Both the position numbers and the translations under genes were made by a program. A stretch of 64,000 nucleotides of DNA from JAHEKD01 sp965215945 (GTDB lineage: Bacteria > Pseudomonadota > Gammaproteobacteria > Arenicellales > JAHEKD01), in contig CBDCFC010000026.1 of NCBI GenBank assembly GCA_965215945.1, positions 92,113-156,112 of the forward strand, given 5' to 3'. The first letter of the stretch is position 1, and each line of letters opens with the position of its first letter. This document shows positions 45,459 to 55,235 of this stretch, one piece after another. Below the pieces are notes generated by a model. That model had not been told where the DNA came from, did no database searches, and was given only the letters and a program-made list of their open reading frames with translations.

Positions 45459-46063
45459 ACGGGCAAATCCAATTGATCCCAAAAACGATGCCGATCAACA
45501 CTAATATTGGAGGCAATTATCACCACCACCAAAGCAACAAAAGCCCAGAATGATATACCCGGCAGAATTGTCGCCAATCCACCGAGCTTGACAAAAGTAA
45601 CCAGGATTCCAATTAAAAACACCTCGACCATATTCCAGGGCGCTACCCATTCCACAAGATAATAAGTCAGTTTGGAATGGGGTGGAACTTTGTTTATCTT
45701 TAATGGGATTAAAACAAACAACATTCCTAAAATGCGCAACACAGGCACAATCAATAAAACCACACAAACTACTACACTCATCATTTTCATGCCCTGCTCA
45801 TAGAGCGCGGTGACAGATTGAATCAGATTAATTTCTACCACAATACCTTTGGCTTCAATCCCCAAAAAGGGCAGCGAAACGGCAATTAAATAAAGTATTA
45901 ATGCGGTCAGATTGAGCGCGAGCGAGCGATTAATCATATCCACTTTTTCACTATATAGTGTCGCACCACAACGCTTGCAAAGGGCGGTTTCACCCCCTTC
46001 AAGCTGTTGCCTTTGATGTAATAAATCACATTCATGGCAAGCGATATATTTATTCAAGTCCAT
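45455..46063 (-). CDS. pqiA: PqiA first half (paraquat-inducible protein A domain)
   Basis: 202 residues. N-terminal zinc ribbon CHECDLL...CKRCGATL, then four transmembrane helices with NRSLALNLTALILYLIAVSLPFLG. First gene of the pqiA-pqiA-pqiB-pqiC unit; all junctions overlap or nearly do. Confidence 0.88.
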   Translation of the reverse strand: MDLNKYIACHECDLLHQRQQLEGGETALCKRCGATLYSEKVDMINRSLALNLTALILYLIAVSLPFLGIEAKGIVVEINLIQSVTALYEQGMKMMSVVVCVVLLIVPVLRILGMLFVLIPLKINKVPPHSKLTYYLVEWVAPWNMVEVFLIGILVTFVKLGGLATILPGISFWAFVALVVVIIASNISVDRHRFWDQLDLPV

Positions 46064-46107
46064 AGAATGAGTTTATCAGTGTGAGATTATTGCGTACATA
46101 GATAAGC

Positions 46108-46133
46108 AAATGTCCCGTGCATACGGGACATTT
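46108..46133 (-). terminator. Perfect hairpin, probable terminator of the barrel gene
   Basis: AAATGTCCCGT/ACGGGACATTT with GCAT loop, 11 bp perfect stem. The T run is short, so termination strength is uncertain. It sits between the barrel gene and pqiA. Confidence 0.6.
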
Positions 46134-46182
46134 GAAGACTTGTTTTACTTTTAGTAACCAATACTAAAAGTAGAATATCTAA

Positions 46183-46758
46183 CTATTGAAATTCAAATTT
46201 CACACCTAATGAAATGATGTCAAAGGCCAGATCATTAACATCTGTGTCAACCTGAGAAAATTCGGTGAACACATTGAACTGCCCCAAATCCAGTTCTGCC
46301 CCAACAGCATAAAAGGCTTCGGTTTCTGAATCGCCCTCTTCCAGTCTTACCCCTGCCGCAACAGAATCAGAGTTTGCATCAATATGATATGCACCGAGTT
46401 TTCCATACAAATCGACTTGGTCATGCACTGCCCAATTCAACACCAACGCGACACTAAAAGCATCAGCATCCACATCGATTCGATTACCCGGCCGGTCACC
46501 GTCGGCACTGAAGTCACCCAAATCAAGATAGCCGAGTTCAACCCCAACTACATCAGTGAACATATAGCCAGCGCGAACACCGAATGCCGTATCACTATCA
46601 TCAAAATCAACATCATTAGAGTCTTCAAAATCTGCGCTGACTCGGTTTGCGCTAACGCCGATAAACCAGCCGGTATCATCGTCGGCCAGTACATTTGCTG
46701 TACTTAGCATTAATAACGATGCAACAGCACAACCTAAATATCTATTTGGTAATTTCAT
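46183..46758 (-). CDS. Outer-membrane beta-barrel protein (OmpA/Opa-like)
   Basis: 191 residues from ATG 46758 (after AGGAGAAAG); the longer frame from 46839 is not supported. A signal peptide ends at NVLA. The mature part is an eight-stranded barrel pattern: TGWFIGVSANRVSADF, FGVRAGYMFTDVVGVELGYLDLG, and a final FEFQ with C-terminal aromatic typical of BAM substrates. The loops are very acidic (SNDVDFDDSDTA). It has a divergent paralogue at 46980. Confidence 0.85.
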   Translation of the reverse strand: MKLPNRYLGCAVASLLMLSTANVLADDDTGWFIGVSANRVSADFEDSNDVDFDDSDTAFGVRAGYMFTDVVGVELGYLDLGDFSADGDRPGNRIDVDADAFSVALVLNWAVHDQVDLYGKLGAYHIDANSDSVAAGVRLEEGDSETEAFYAVGAELDLGQFNVFTEFSQVDTDVNDLAFDIISLGVKFEFQ

Positions 46759-46979
46759 AGCTTTCTCCTTTGGCTTTGTTGTAAAAATCAATATTGATCT
46801 TTGTGCTGTAATTTTACTTCTAATTCTCAATGCAATCAATAATTTACTTTAAAAATGTTTTACAACATATTAATCTTTATGATTTTTATTAAGCTTTCAT
46901 TCATCTGTAATGAATCAAAATGTTCCGTACCTGCAACGTATGTTGCTATTTAACGACAAAATCTATTCAGGAGAAACCA

Positions 46980-47600
46980 ATGAAATTGATGTCCCCTACC
47001 CTACTGGCCGCTGCCTTAGCAATGCTGGTTTCAACTTCAATAAACGCACAAAACACATTTAGGCTGCAAGATAACACTGCAGAAGATGACTCTGGATTTT
47101 TTATCGCCCTGGGTGTAAGTAGGATTAGTGCGGAGGCTTCCTCAGAATTTAACAATGCGGAATTTGACTTCAATGACAGCGACAATGCCTACAATTTCCG
47201 AGCAGGTATTATGTTTACCAACTGGATTGGTCTTGAAGCAGCTTATTATGATTTTGGCGAATACGAAGATACATTCGAAGATGCTATTGCTGACCTGGGT
47301 GTGAACGCCGATGTCGATCTTGACCTAAAAGGTTACGGCTTGTCACTAGTCGGCAATCTTCCTTTGCCTTACCTTGATTTGTATGTGAAAGGTGGTGCAG
47401 TTAAGCTTGAAGGCGAAGCGACGGCCAGTGCATTTGGATTATCGATAAGCGATGAAAGAGATACCACCGAGCCTTTTGCCGCCGTGGGTGCAGAACTAGA
47501 TTTTGGTATGGTTAACTTGTTTGCCGAATATTCAAGAATTCTTGATAACGATGATGTAGAAGTTGATTTCGCCACGGCTGGAGTAAAACTAGAATTCTAA
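46980..47600 (+). CDS. Outer-membrane beta-barrel protein (OmpA/Opa-like)
   Basis: 206 residues from ATG 46980 (after AGGAGAAACC). The signal peptide ends at SINA. The strand pattern parallels the divergent neighbour: SGFFIALGVSRISAE, FNDSDNAYNFRAGIMFTNWIGLEAAYYDFG, ending AGVKLEF. The two are clear paralogues, divergently arranged over a 220-bp AT-rich spacer. Function unknown; possibly an adaptor-type small barrel. Confidence 0.85.
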   Translation: MKLMSPTLLAAALAMLVSTSINAQNTFRLQDNTAEDDSGFFIALGVSRISAEASSEFNNAEFDFNDSDNAYNFRAGIMFTNWIGLEAAYYDFGEYEDTFEDAIADLGVNADVDLDLKGYGLSLVGNLPLPYLDLYVKGGAVKLEGEATASAFGLSISDERDTTEPFAAVGAELDFGMVNLFAEYSRILDNDDVEVDFATAGVKLEF

Positions 47601-47623
47601 TTAATAATTCTATCTCCGTTTTA

Positions 47624-47649
47624 AAGCGCTCCAAGGAGCGCTTTTTTAT
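47624..47649 (+). terminator. Rho-independent terminator
   Basis: AAGCGCTCC AA GGAGCGCTT followed by TTTTTATT, 23 bp after the barrel stop. Confidence 0.85.
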
Positions 47650-47659
47650 TTAGGTGGAC

Positions 47660-48118
47660 TTATATTTGATGGTCGGGTACTTGATGTGCATCGCCAAAAC
47701 CTTTTACTAATACTACTTGCTCCGGCTTTAATTCAAATAAGATAAAATCTGGCAATGAATCAAGTAAATCGACAATCTCGCCAAATCGGGTTTTAAATTG
47801 ACTCAATATTACTTCCCACTGTTTAGATTCGCGTTCAATCTGAATTGGCATGGCTTTAAACATCAATCTCCTGCGGGCAAAAATTTGTTTAGACTCACCT
47901 TCGTCAGCAATCAACATACAACCCATTTTATCCGGGCTATTGATAAGATTATTAGTATGCTCAGCTAGACCACTAACCAGAATATAGAAATTTTGATCTT
48001 TCTGGACAAAAGGTGCATAGCTGGCATGTGAAGCTTTTTCGTTGGCCGTTGCCAGGATTAGGCTTTTACAAGAGTTTATTAATTGATGACAGTCTTCTAA
48101 AACAGCTTCATCGACCAT
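47660..48118 (-). CDS. HugZ-like pyridoxamine-phosphate-oxidase-fold protein
   Basis: 152 residues from ATG 48118, whose A is the last base of the previous gene's TGA (TGATG overlap). A split-barrel FMN/haem-binding fold: SLILATANEKASHASYAPFV, NFYILVSGLAEHTNNL, MLIADEG and a C-terminal LVKGFGDAHQV, which resembles the tail of HugZ haem oxygenases. Possibly a haem-utilisation or general flavin protein. Confidence 0.75.
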   Translation of the reverse strand: MVDEAVLEDCHQLINSCKSLILATANEKASHASYAPFVQKDQNFYILVSGLAEHTNNLINSPDKMGCMLIADEGESKQIFARRRLMFKAMPIQIERESKQWEVILSQFKTRFGEIVDLLDSLPDFILFELKPEQVVLVKGFGDAHQVPDHQI

Positions 48119-49509
48119 CACAACCACTTGGAGGCTTCGGTTGGGTTGGCAGCAACACCATAGCCCTGCAAGTAAAATTGTCCGACAAGCTGCTTAGCAT
48201 GCGGATGACCTTGCTCAGCGGCCAGTTTAGCTAGATTAAAAGCAAACTGTGGACGCTGCCGTGCTGCAAAACCCTGACGAACCATTAACGCTAAACGATA
48301 ACGGGCATCAGCATTTCTGCTGTTAGCCAATGGCGTTAAAATATTGATTGCACTTTGGTACTGCTTTTCTTCAGTAAGTTTAAGCGCTGTTTGTATTTTA
48401 TTTAAATCTGATTTACTCATGCCCTTTTCAACAATGGCATTGTCAAACAAAGGATTAGTCGTGCGTTTCTGAGTAGCTACCGGCGTGGGTAGTGGTTGTT
48501 GAGTGGGTTCTGTAGTTGCCACTTGTGTTTGCGAAATGATAGAAGGAAATCGTGGAACGACATTGTTTGATTCCGACTCAGCAACAGTTACTGACGTAGC
48601 AGTTGTATCTAGCTGATCAAAACTTGATTGGTCATCATCATTGCCAAAAATATTTGGTGCTCGCTTAATGATTACGGCTGGTGCTGGTTTAGCCTGTGGT
48701 CTAGAAGTTTTAGGAACCTGGGGAGCCGTTTGTTCTTTCTTTACCGGTGTTGTCTGCGGCTGGGTTACCGATGCAGACGCAGGAGCTTTTTCTTCAGCCT
48801 TAACTATTGTTTCAGCAGTTTGCTGAGACTGCTCACTAGCGATAGCATCCGCGTGTGGATTCTCAGGATAAAGTGAGACAAATGTACGTATTAATGGTGT
48901 TGTCGATCGCAAACTCTTAGGCAGACTGGCCACTTTTTGCCCGGCGCTGAGCCAATTATCAAAACTTCCCATTATGACCTTGTAATAAACAATACCACCT
49001 TGAAGGCTAGGTACTATTCTGGCATCACTAGTTAGATTATAGCTATCGAGAAACTCAATAGTTTGATCCAAATTACTACTGTTAAACAACTGCACGGTGA
49101 ATTTATTTTTTTCCTGGCTTGTTATCCATTTCCAGTTCTGATCTGACTGTTGCAGGATTTCCACTGGGTCCAGAGATGGCTTTGATTGTTGAGTTGAAAC
49201 CGTACCGATAGAAGCCTGTAAAACATCAGCTTGATTATCCGATTCTACAACAGTTACTTGCTGATTAACCTCTACTTGAGTTTGCTGAGCTGTTTGATCC
49301 GCGACAATCTCGGGCTCTGGTTCCGACGTCACTTCTGCAACTAAAGGATTTCTTCCTTGATTAACTTCCTCCGCATCAGTTAAGCCGTCACCGTCAGAAT
49401 CTGCAACCAAAAGATTAGTTTGCAGTTCTAACTCACGGCTGTCTAATAACCCATCTGCATCCGTATCCTCTAGCAATGGATCTGAAACCAAGCTCAAGCT
49501 CTTCGCCAT
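48118..49509 (-). CDS. C-terminal part of TSP3-repeat/SPOR protein (frameshifted from the next entry)
   Basis: 463 residues in another frame than the 49433-54343 gene. It starts with the last two and a half 22-residue repeats (DTDADGLLDSRELELQTN, DSDGDGLTDAEEVNQGRN). It continues with a polar linker, a SPOR domain (FTVQLFNSSNLDQTIEFLDSY to LIRTF, about residues 135-215), a Pro/Thr-rich linker and a C-terminal Sel1/TPR module (LKLTEEKQYQSAINILTPLA...LVGQFYLQGYGVAANPTEASKWL). SPOR domains bind denuded glycan at the division septum. The ATG is probably not a real start: removing one T at 49485-49487 joins both frames. Confidence 0.75.
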   Translation of the reverse strand: MAKSLSLVSDPLLEDTDADGLLDSRELELQTNLLVADSDGDGLTDAEEVNQGRNPLVAEVTSEPEPEIVADQTAQQTQVEVNQQVTVVESDNQADVLQASIGTVSTQQSKPSLDPVEILQQSDQNWKWITSQEKNKFTVQLFNSSNLDQTIEFLDSYNLTSDARIVPSLQGGIVYYKVIMGSFDNWLSAGQKVASLPKSLRSTTPLIRTFVSLYPENPHADAIASEQSQQTAETIVKAEEKAPASASVTQPQTTPVKKEQTAPQVPKTSRPQAKPAPAVIIKRAPNIFGNDDDQSSFDQLDTTATSVTVAESESNNVVPRFPSIISQTQVATTEPTQQPLPTPVATQKRTTNPLFDNAIVEKGMSKSDLNKIQTALKLTEEKQYQSAINILTPLANSRNADARYRLALMVRQGFAARQRPQFAFNLAKLAAEQGHPHAKQLVGQFYLQGYGVAANPTEASKWL

Positions 49510-52500
49510 CCATCAGTCCATCCTGATCACTGTCTGCCAAGGCCGGATCAGTTTTATTTTCCAACTCTGAACCGTCACTAATGCCGTCTGCGTCAGTATC
49601 TACTACCAGTGGATTAAGCTGCAAGTGGATTTCCTCACTATCAATCAAACCATCGCCATCAGAATCGGCGGACAAAGGATTAGTACCCAGTTCTATCTCA
49701 CGCCCGTCAACCAAACTATCTTCATCAGAATCGGGGTTTAGAGGATCACTGTTAGCTGTCAACTCGGCGTTGTCATTTAAACCATCTTGATCAGAATCCG
49801 CGACTAACGGATTAGTTTTAAGTTCTATTTCTTGACCATCTAAAATATTGTCATCATCGGAATCAGCTAAAGCAGGATTAGTACCCAACTCAATTTCAGC
49901 CTGATCCGTTAACCCATCGGCATCCGTGTCTGCTAGTAAGGCATTCAAGCCGAGTTCTGCTTCTTTACCATCCATCAAACCATCACTGTCGGAATCGGCA
50001 AGCAATGGTTCTGTGCCAAATTCTAATTCTTGTACATCAGTCAGACCATCCTCGTCACTGTCCGTTAATAAAGGATTAGTATTAATCTCAATTTCTTGAC
50101 CGTCAGTCAGTCCGTCATTATCCGAATCAGCCAGTGTCAGATCGGTTTTAAGTTGAACTTCCTGGGTATCACTGAGCCCATCTCCATCACTATCTGCCAA
50201 TAACGGATCGGCTTTGAGCTCAATCTCCTGACCATCAGTCAGACCGTCTTTATCGGTATCGTTATTTAACGGATCAGTATTGGCGATGATTTCCGCGCCG
50301 TCATGTAATCCATCATCATCTGAATCTTTGCTAAGTGGATTAGTTTTCAGATCAAGCTCTTCGCCATCAGACAAATTATCGGCATCAGAATCCGCAACTC
50401 GTGGATCAATGCCCAGCTCAAGTTCATAACCATCGACTACCCCATCAGCGTCCGTATCTGCAAGCAGCGGATTGATCCTGAGCTCCACTTCACTACCATC
50501 ATTTAAACCATCGGCATCGGTATCGGCAACAAGTGGATTGGTTTTAAATTCAAGTTCTTGTGCGTCGTTTAATTCATCTGAATCTGTATCGGCCAGCAGC
50601 GGGTCTGTTCCATTAGTGACTTCTTGACTATCGACAAGCGAATCAGCGTCTGAGTCGGCTGCCAGAGGATTCGTGTTTAATTGAATTTCTTGCGCATCAG
50701 TCAGGCCATCATTATCGCTGTCCGCTGCTAATGGATTGGTTTGCAGTTTAACTTCTTCACCATCAGATAATCCATCTTCGTCGCTATCAGCCAATGATAA
50801 CTGCGTACCTAATTCAAGCTCTTGCGAATCACTCAAGCCATCACTATCACTGTCAGTTAATAGAGGGTTTGATTTAAGCTCGCTTTCCTGTCCATCGGTT
50901 AACCCATCTTTATCGGTATCAGCAACTAGAATATTCGTCCCCAGCTCAAGTTCTCGGGCATCAACAAGGCCATCCTCATCACTATCAGCAAGCAGAGGAT
51001 TGGACTTAAGCTCTATTTCCTGTCCATCCGTCAGACCGTCTTCGTCACTATCAGCATTCAATAAATCCGTGGAAAAATTTAACTCCTGACCATCTAAAAT
51101 GCCGTCTTCATCGGTATCAGCAATCAACGGATTACTATTCAGCTGAACTTCTTCACCATCAGAAATTCCGTCTTCATCGGTATCCAAGACTAATGGATTT
51201 GTACCGCGTTCAATTTCCAAACCGTCTAACAAACCATCTTGGTCACTATCAGCTACTGTCAGCTTGGTGTTGAACTGGGCTTCCTGTCCATCATTAATAC
51301 CATCGTTGTCACTATCAGCCAGCGATGGATCGCTGCCAAGCTTGATCTCTTCAGCATCACTTAAACCGTCGCTATCGCTGTCTCCCTCGTCGGGGTGTGT
51401 TCCCTGGGCGATTTCTACGTCATCATTGACACCGTCTGCATCGGTATCAGCATCAAGCGGATTAATGCCTCTATCAGTTTCATCCTTATCGGTCAGGCCA
51501 TCACCATCGCTATCTGCCAACAGAGGATTGGTCGCCAATGCAACTTCTTCACCATCGGTTAAACCATCTGCATCAGTATCTGAGCTATTGGGATCAGTCT
51601 GCAAGCTCAACTCGCGCCCGTCATTGAGCCCATCTTCATCAGTATCGGCAATTAATGGATTTATTCCAAGGTTGACTTCATCTCCATCGTTCACCTCATC
51701 TTGATCCGTATCAGCTAACAGCGCATCGGTGGCAAACTCTTTTTCTTGACCATCTAACAGCCCGTCTTGATCGCTATCATCTGATAACGGATCAGTTTGC
51801 TGCTCTATCTCTTCTCCATCGCTGATCCCATCAGAATCAGTATCAGCTAACAAAGGATTTGATTTAAGTTCAACTTCACGGATGTCCTCTAAACCATCAG
51901 CATCACTGTCAGCAACTAAAGGATTTGTGCCTAATTCAATTTCACGGCCATCCGCTAAACCATCTTCATCACTATCAGCATTTAATGGGTTAGTGTCATT
52001 AGCCAATTCATCAATATCGTTCAGACCGTCGTCATCGGTATCGGCACTACGCGGGTTGGTTAACGAGGCAAGTTCTTCCCCATCTTTTAAACCATCACCA
52101 TCAGTATCATCCAGTAACGGATCTGTGTTTTGGACAATTTCCACCCCATCAGCAACCCCATCATCATCACTGTCAGGATTAGTCGCAGAGGTTTTATAAA
52201 TTGCTTCTTGTGCATCGGTGAGGCCGTCACTATCACTATCGTTTGAACTAGGCACTGTACCTTGGGCAATTTCAACGCTGTCTTTAACTCCATCACCATC
52301 GGAATCCGGATTGAGCGGATCAATCCCTTGTTTCAATTCATTTGCATCGGTCAAGCCGTCTTCATCCGTATCAGCAAGCAGGGGGTTGGTTTGCAAAGAC
52401 AACTCCTGGGCATCATCCAAACCGTCTGCATCGGTGTCTCGTTTTAATGGATCGGTTTTATTATCCAGCTCAACATTATCTGCCAGACCATCCTCATCAC

Positions 52501-54343
52501 TATCCTGCTTTAGCGGGTCAGTGTTAAATTGCATCTCCTGCCCATCGGTCAAGCCATCATCATCGCTATCGGCAAGCAAAGCATTGGTTTGTAGTTGTAT
52601 TTCTTCACTATCGCTTAGACCGTCACCATCGCTGTCGGCTTGAACTGGATCTGTTCCTTGAGCAATTTCATTAGCATCACTGATGCCGTCCTGATCACTA
52701 TCCTTTAAGTTCAGGTCCTCTTCAACACTTTGTTGTTGTACGAACTGCTCAACTTGCGTTTGTTGATTATCTTCCTGCTCAGCCTGCTCGGTTTTGATTT
52801 CTGCCAATTCCGCTTCAATAACAGGATCGGTCACAGCTAATAATTCTTCTTGCTCAGAATTACCTTGCGCATCTACATCAGGCTGATTGTCTGTCTTGGC
52901 AACTTGAGTTTGCTGTTTGCTGATTTCATCTTTTTTGAGAGGATCTGTTTTCAGTGCCACTTCATCGGCATCACTTCTGCCATCACCGTCTGTATCTGGA
53001 TTAAATGGATTAGTCTGCAGCGATAATTCCTGTTTGTCATTAAGACCGTCACCATCAGTATCCGCACTGATAGGATTAAGCTCCAACTCCAGCTCTTCTG
53101 CATCAGATATACCATCCTCATCCGTGTCAGCAAGGACAAGACTCGTGCCACGTTCTAGCTCAAAATTATCCAGCAAACCATCCTGGTCACTATCGACATC
53201 AGCGGGATTACTTTGCATGGCAACTTCCCGGCCGTCATCAATCCCATCACCGTCAGAGTCTGTGTTAATCGGGCTAGCACCAAGCCTGACCTCCTCTCCA
53301 TCCAGTACACCATCATTATCACTATCCTGGCTCAATGGATAAGCATTGTATTTAATCTCATCACCATCACTTAAACCATCGTCATCGGAATCAGTGAGGT
53401 AAGGATCAGTCCCTTGGCGAAATTCATCGGCATCCGCTAATCCATCATTATCAGTATCAGCTTTAAGGGGATTGGTAAAATTTGATAACTCTTCAGCGTC
53501 TGAAAGGCCATCTGCATCAGAATCAGACAACAGGGGATTCAATTGACGATTAATTTCATCGCCATCACTTATACCGTCACCGTCTGTATCTGGATTTTGT
53601 GCGTCAGTTTTATATTTTTCCTCCAACTCATTGGTTACACCATCTCCATCAGGATCATCACTTGGTAAAGAAGACGTTGCTTGCTTAACAGCACTTTCCT
53701 GAGCATTCGCAGCGGCAACAATTGTACTTACTGCAGACAAGTCATTGGAATTTGAAACACGCTGCTCATCTTCAGCACTAACTCTAATCGATTGCTCAAC
53801 AGGAAAAATTTCATCCAGTTCAATAAACTGAACAATTTCGTCGATCTGGCCTGGATAAATTAATGACTTTTGTTTTTTTAAAGCAAAATTAGCCGCTTTT
53901 TTATACCAGAATGTAGCCTTGTCCTTGTTTGCTTTCACCCCCAAACCCTGACGATAGATATGTGCCAAATTATAAGCGGCTTCAGGAGTATTCAAATCGG
54001 CGGCTTGTTGCCAATAATCAATCGCCTGCTGATAGTTTTGTTGTTTTGCTGATAACGCTCCAAGTTTAAACAAGGCAGAGGAGAATTTGTGTTCCCCCGC
54101 TATCAAATAATACTGCCAGGCCTTGTCCGGTTCGGCAGCGACCCCCCAGCCTTTCTCATGCATCAAACCCAATGCATACCAGGCCTTTGCATTAGATGGA
54201 TCGTCAGCCTTTATTAAACGCCAAGATTCTAAAGCCTGTTGATATTCACCCGCTTCAAATTCCTCAAAACCCTTGTCTAGACTTGCAAATGACAAACTGC
54301 CAAACAGCAAGAATACAATTAAACTGTAAAAACGAATTACCAT
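49433..54343 (-). CDS. Giant TSP3-like calcium-repeat protein with Sel1/TPR N-terminus
   Basis: 1636 residues before a frameshift. A signal peptide (to SFA, residue 20) is followed by TPR/Sel1 repeats (residues 22-170: YQQALESWRLIK, ALGLMHEKGWGVAAEPDKAWQYY, LAHIYRQGLGVKANKD). A block of 11 repeats follows, a Gln-rich spacer, and then about 49 more. Each repeat is exactly 22 residues in the form DSDxDGLxDGxEIxLxTNPLxA, a thrombospondin type 3-like EF-hand-type calcium loop. With the last repeats in the other frame there are about 62. The chain ends out of frame (GFRSIARGYG). The full gene is about 6.2 kb. It should be exported, acidic and Ca-dependent in shape. I know no close match for this whole architecture. 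Confidence 0.85.
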   Translation of the reverse strand: MVIRFYSLIVFLLFGSLSFASLDKGFEEFEAGEYQQALESWRLIKADDPSNAKAWYALGLMHEKGWGVAAEPDKAWQYYLIAGEHKFSSALFKLGALSAKQQNYQQAIDYWQQAADLNTPEAAYNLAHIYRQGLGVKANKDKATFWYKKAANFALKKQKSLIYPGQIDEIVQFIELDEIFPVEQSIRVSAEDEQRVSNSNDLSAVSTIVAAANAQESAVKQATSSLPSDDPDGDGVTNELEEKYKTDAQNPDTDGDGISDGDEINRQLNPLLSDSDADGLSDAEELSNFTNPLKADTDNDGLADADEFRQGTDPYLTDSDDDGLSDGDEIKYNAYPLSQDSDNDGVLDGEEVRLGASPINTDSDGDGIDDGREVAMQSNPADVDSDQDGLLDNFELERGTSLVLADTDEDGISDAEELELELNPISADTDGDGLNDKQELSLQTNPFNPDTDGDGRSDADEVALKTDPLKKDEISKQQTQVAKTDNQPDVDAQGNSEQEELLAVTDPVIEAELAEIKTEQAEQEDNQQTQVEQFVQQQSVEEDLNLKDSDQDGISDANEIAQGTDPVQADSDGDGLSDSEEIQLQTNALLADSDDDGLTDGQEMQFNTDPLKQDSDEDGLADNVELDNKTDPLKRDTDADGLDDAQELSLQTNPLLADTDEDGLTDANELKQGIDPLNPDSDGDGVKDSVEIAQGTVPSSNDSDSDGLTDAQEAIYKTSATNPDSDDDGVADGVEIVQNTDPLLDDTDGDGLKDGEELASLTNPRSADTDDDGLNDIDELANDTNPLNADSDEDGLADGREIELGTNPLVADSDADGLEDIREVELKSNPLLADTDSDGISDGEEIEQQTDPLSDDSDQDGLLDGQEKEFATDALLADTDQDEVNDGDEVNLGINPLIADTDEDGLNDGRELSLQTDPNSSDTDADGLTDGEEVALATNPLLADSDGDGLTDKDETDRGINPLDADTDADGVNDDVEIAQGTHPDEGDSDSDGLSDAEEIKLGSDPSLADSDNDGINDGQEAQFNTKLTVADSDQDGLLDGLEIERGTNPLVLDTDEDGISDGEEVQLNSNPLIADTDEDGILDGQELNFSTDLLNADSDEDGLTDGQEIELKSNPLLADSDEDGLVDARELELGTNILVADTDKDGLTDGQESELKSNPLLTDSDSDGLSDSQELELGTQLSLADSDEDGLSDGEEVKLQTNPLAADSDNDGLTDAQEIQLNTNPLAADSDADSLVDSQEVTNGTDPLLADTDSDELNDAQELEFKTNPLVADTDADGLNDGSEVELRINPLLADTDADGVVDGYELELGIDPRVADSDADNLSDGEELDLKTNPLSKDSDDDGLHDGAEIIANTDPLNNDTDKDGLTDGQEIELKADPLLADSDGDGLSDTQEVQLKTDLTLADSDNDGLTDGQEIEINTNPLLTDSDEDGLTDVQELEFGTEPLLADSDSDGLMDGKEAELGLNALLADTDADGLTDQAEIELGTNPALADSDDDNILDGQEIELKTNPLVADSDQDGLNDNAELTANSDPLNPDSDEDSLVDGREIELGTNPLSADSDGDGLIDSEEIHLQLNPLVVDTDADGISDGSELENKTDPALADSDQDGLMDGEELELGFRSIARGYGCRWVIRQP

Positions 54344-54533
54344 ACCCTTGTTGAAACTTACTATTCTGTTACTTCAATTTCGTATTTTCTAACTAATACT
54401 TACGTTTTACCCGATTCTTCCCCACCCAATCAGGTGAATCCCTGATTTTATCTGCTATTTCATTAACTTACTACGACTTGTAGCAAAAGAATGTCACTAT
54501 AAACCTGTATTTGATACATTAACTGACTTCAAA

Positions 54534-55235
54534 CTACTCAGTCGGAAAGGTTTCTTTTTTCGATCTGGCATAAATGCGATTAGCGTGTGCGTAAAAGGTT
54601 TTAGTACCCGTTGAAAAATTGTTACGTTGCGGCCAGGGCAGCGCCGCAGCCAGATAAGCCGCTTGCTTGGCTGATATTGAAGTCACCGGTAATCCAAAAT
54701 AATGCTTGGCTGCCGCATTAACTCCATAAACACCCTGCCCAAATTCGGCAATATTAAGATACAACTCTAGAATCCGATCCTTACTCTGGGTGATTTCGAG
54801 CATCAAAGTGAAAATTAATTCGTGCCACTTGCGCAGCCAACTACGTTGTGGATATAAATATAAATTTTTTGCCGTCTGCTGAGTTATAGTACTGGCGCCT
54901 CTTGGGATCGTCTTGTTAGTTAAACTCTCTTTTACAACAGCTTTAATTGCCGCAATATCAAAACCATTATGGACATAAAAATGCGTGTCCTCAGCAATAA
55001 TGAAAACACGCGATACCCCTTCAGGAATCTGCTTTAATGATATCGGATCCCACTTTATTTCTGGCAGCTCAGGTTTAACCCTGCGATCGTCGATATAACT
55101 TTGCATAAACCGCGAAACTGGAATCGTCTCTGGCTGACCCACATTATGGGCAAACCAAAAGTAACCGACATAAAACATGTCGGTGATAACTAGTGCAACG
55201 ATTATCCGCGCAATATTTCTAAACAAAAACTTCAT
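54534..55235 (-). CDS. mtgA: Monofunctional peptidoglycan glycosyltransferase
   Basis: 233 residues with an N-terminal membrane anchor and the GT51 domain: EDTHFYVHNGFD (catalytic Glu), RGASTITQQTAKNLYL, WLRKWHELIFTLMLE and ILELYLNIAEFGQGVYG. No transpeptidase domain. Polymerises lipid II glycan at the septum. It is upstream of the SPOR-domain protein on the same strand, with a 190-bp gap. Confidence 0.95.
   Translation of the reverse strand: MKFLFRNIARIIVALVITDMFYVGYFWFAHNVGQPETIPVSRFMQSYIDDRRVKPELPEIKWDPISLKQIPEGVSRVFIIAEDTHFYVHNGFDIAAIKAVVKESLTNKTIPRGASTITQQTAKNLYLYPQRSWLRKWHELIFTLMLEITQSKDRILELYLNIAEFGQGVYGVNAAAKHYFGLPVTSISAKQAAYLAAALPWPQRNNFSTGTKTFYAHANRIYARSKKETFPTE

Noticed and set aside
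49581..53342. Several plus-strand ORFs of 100-150 codons (Ser/Pro/Leu-rich)
   Set aside because: They are antisense shadows of the repeat protein: the same 66-bp period gives repeated Ser-rich peptides without start sites or family likeness.
49433..53700. Regular 66-bp periodicity that looks like a CRISPR or satellite array
   Set aside because: The repeats are in one long reading frame with third-base variation and no constant 25-37 bp unit separated by unique spacers; they encode 22-residue calcium-loop repeats.
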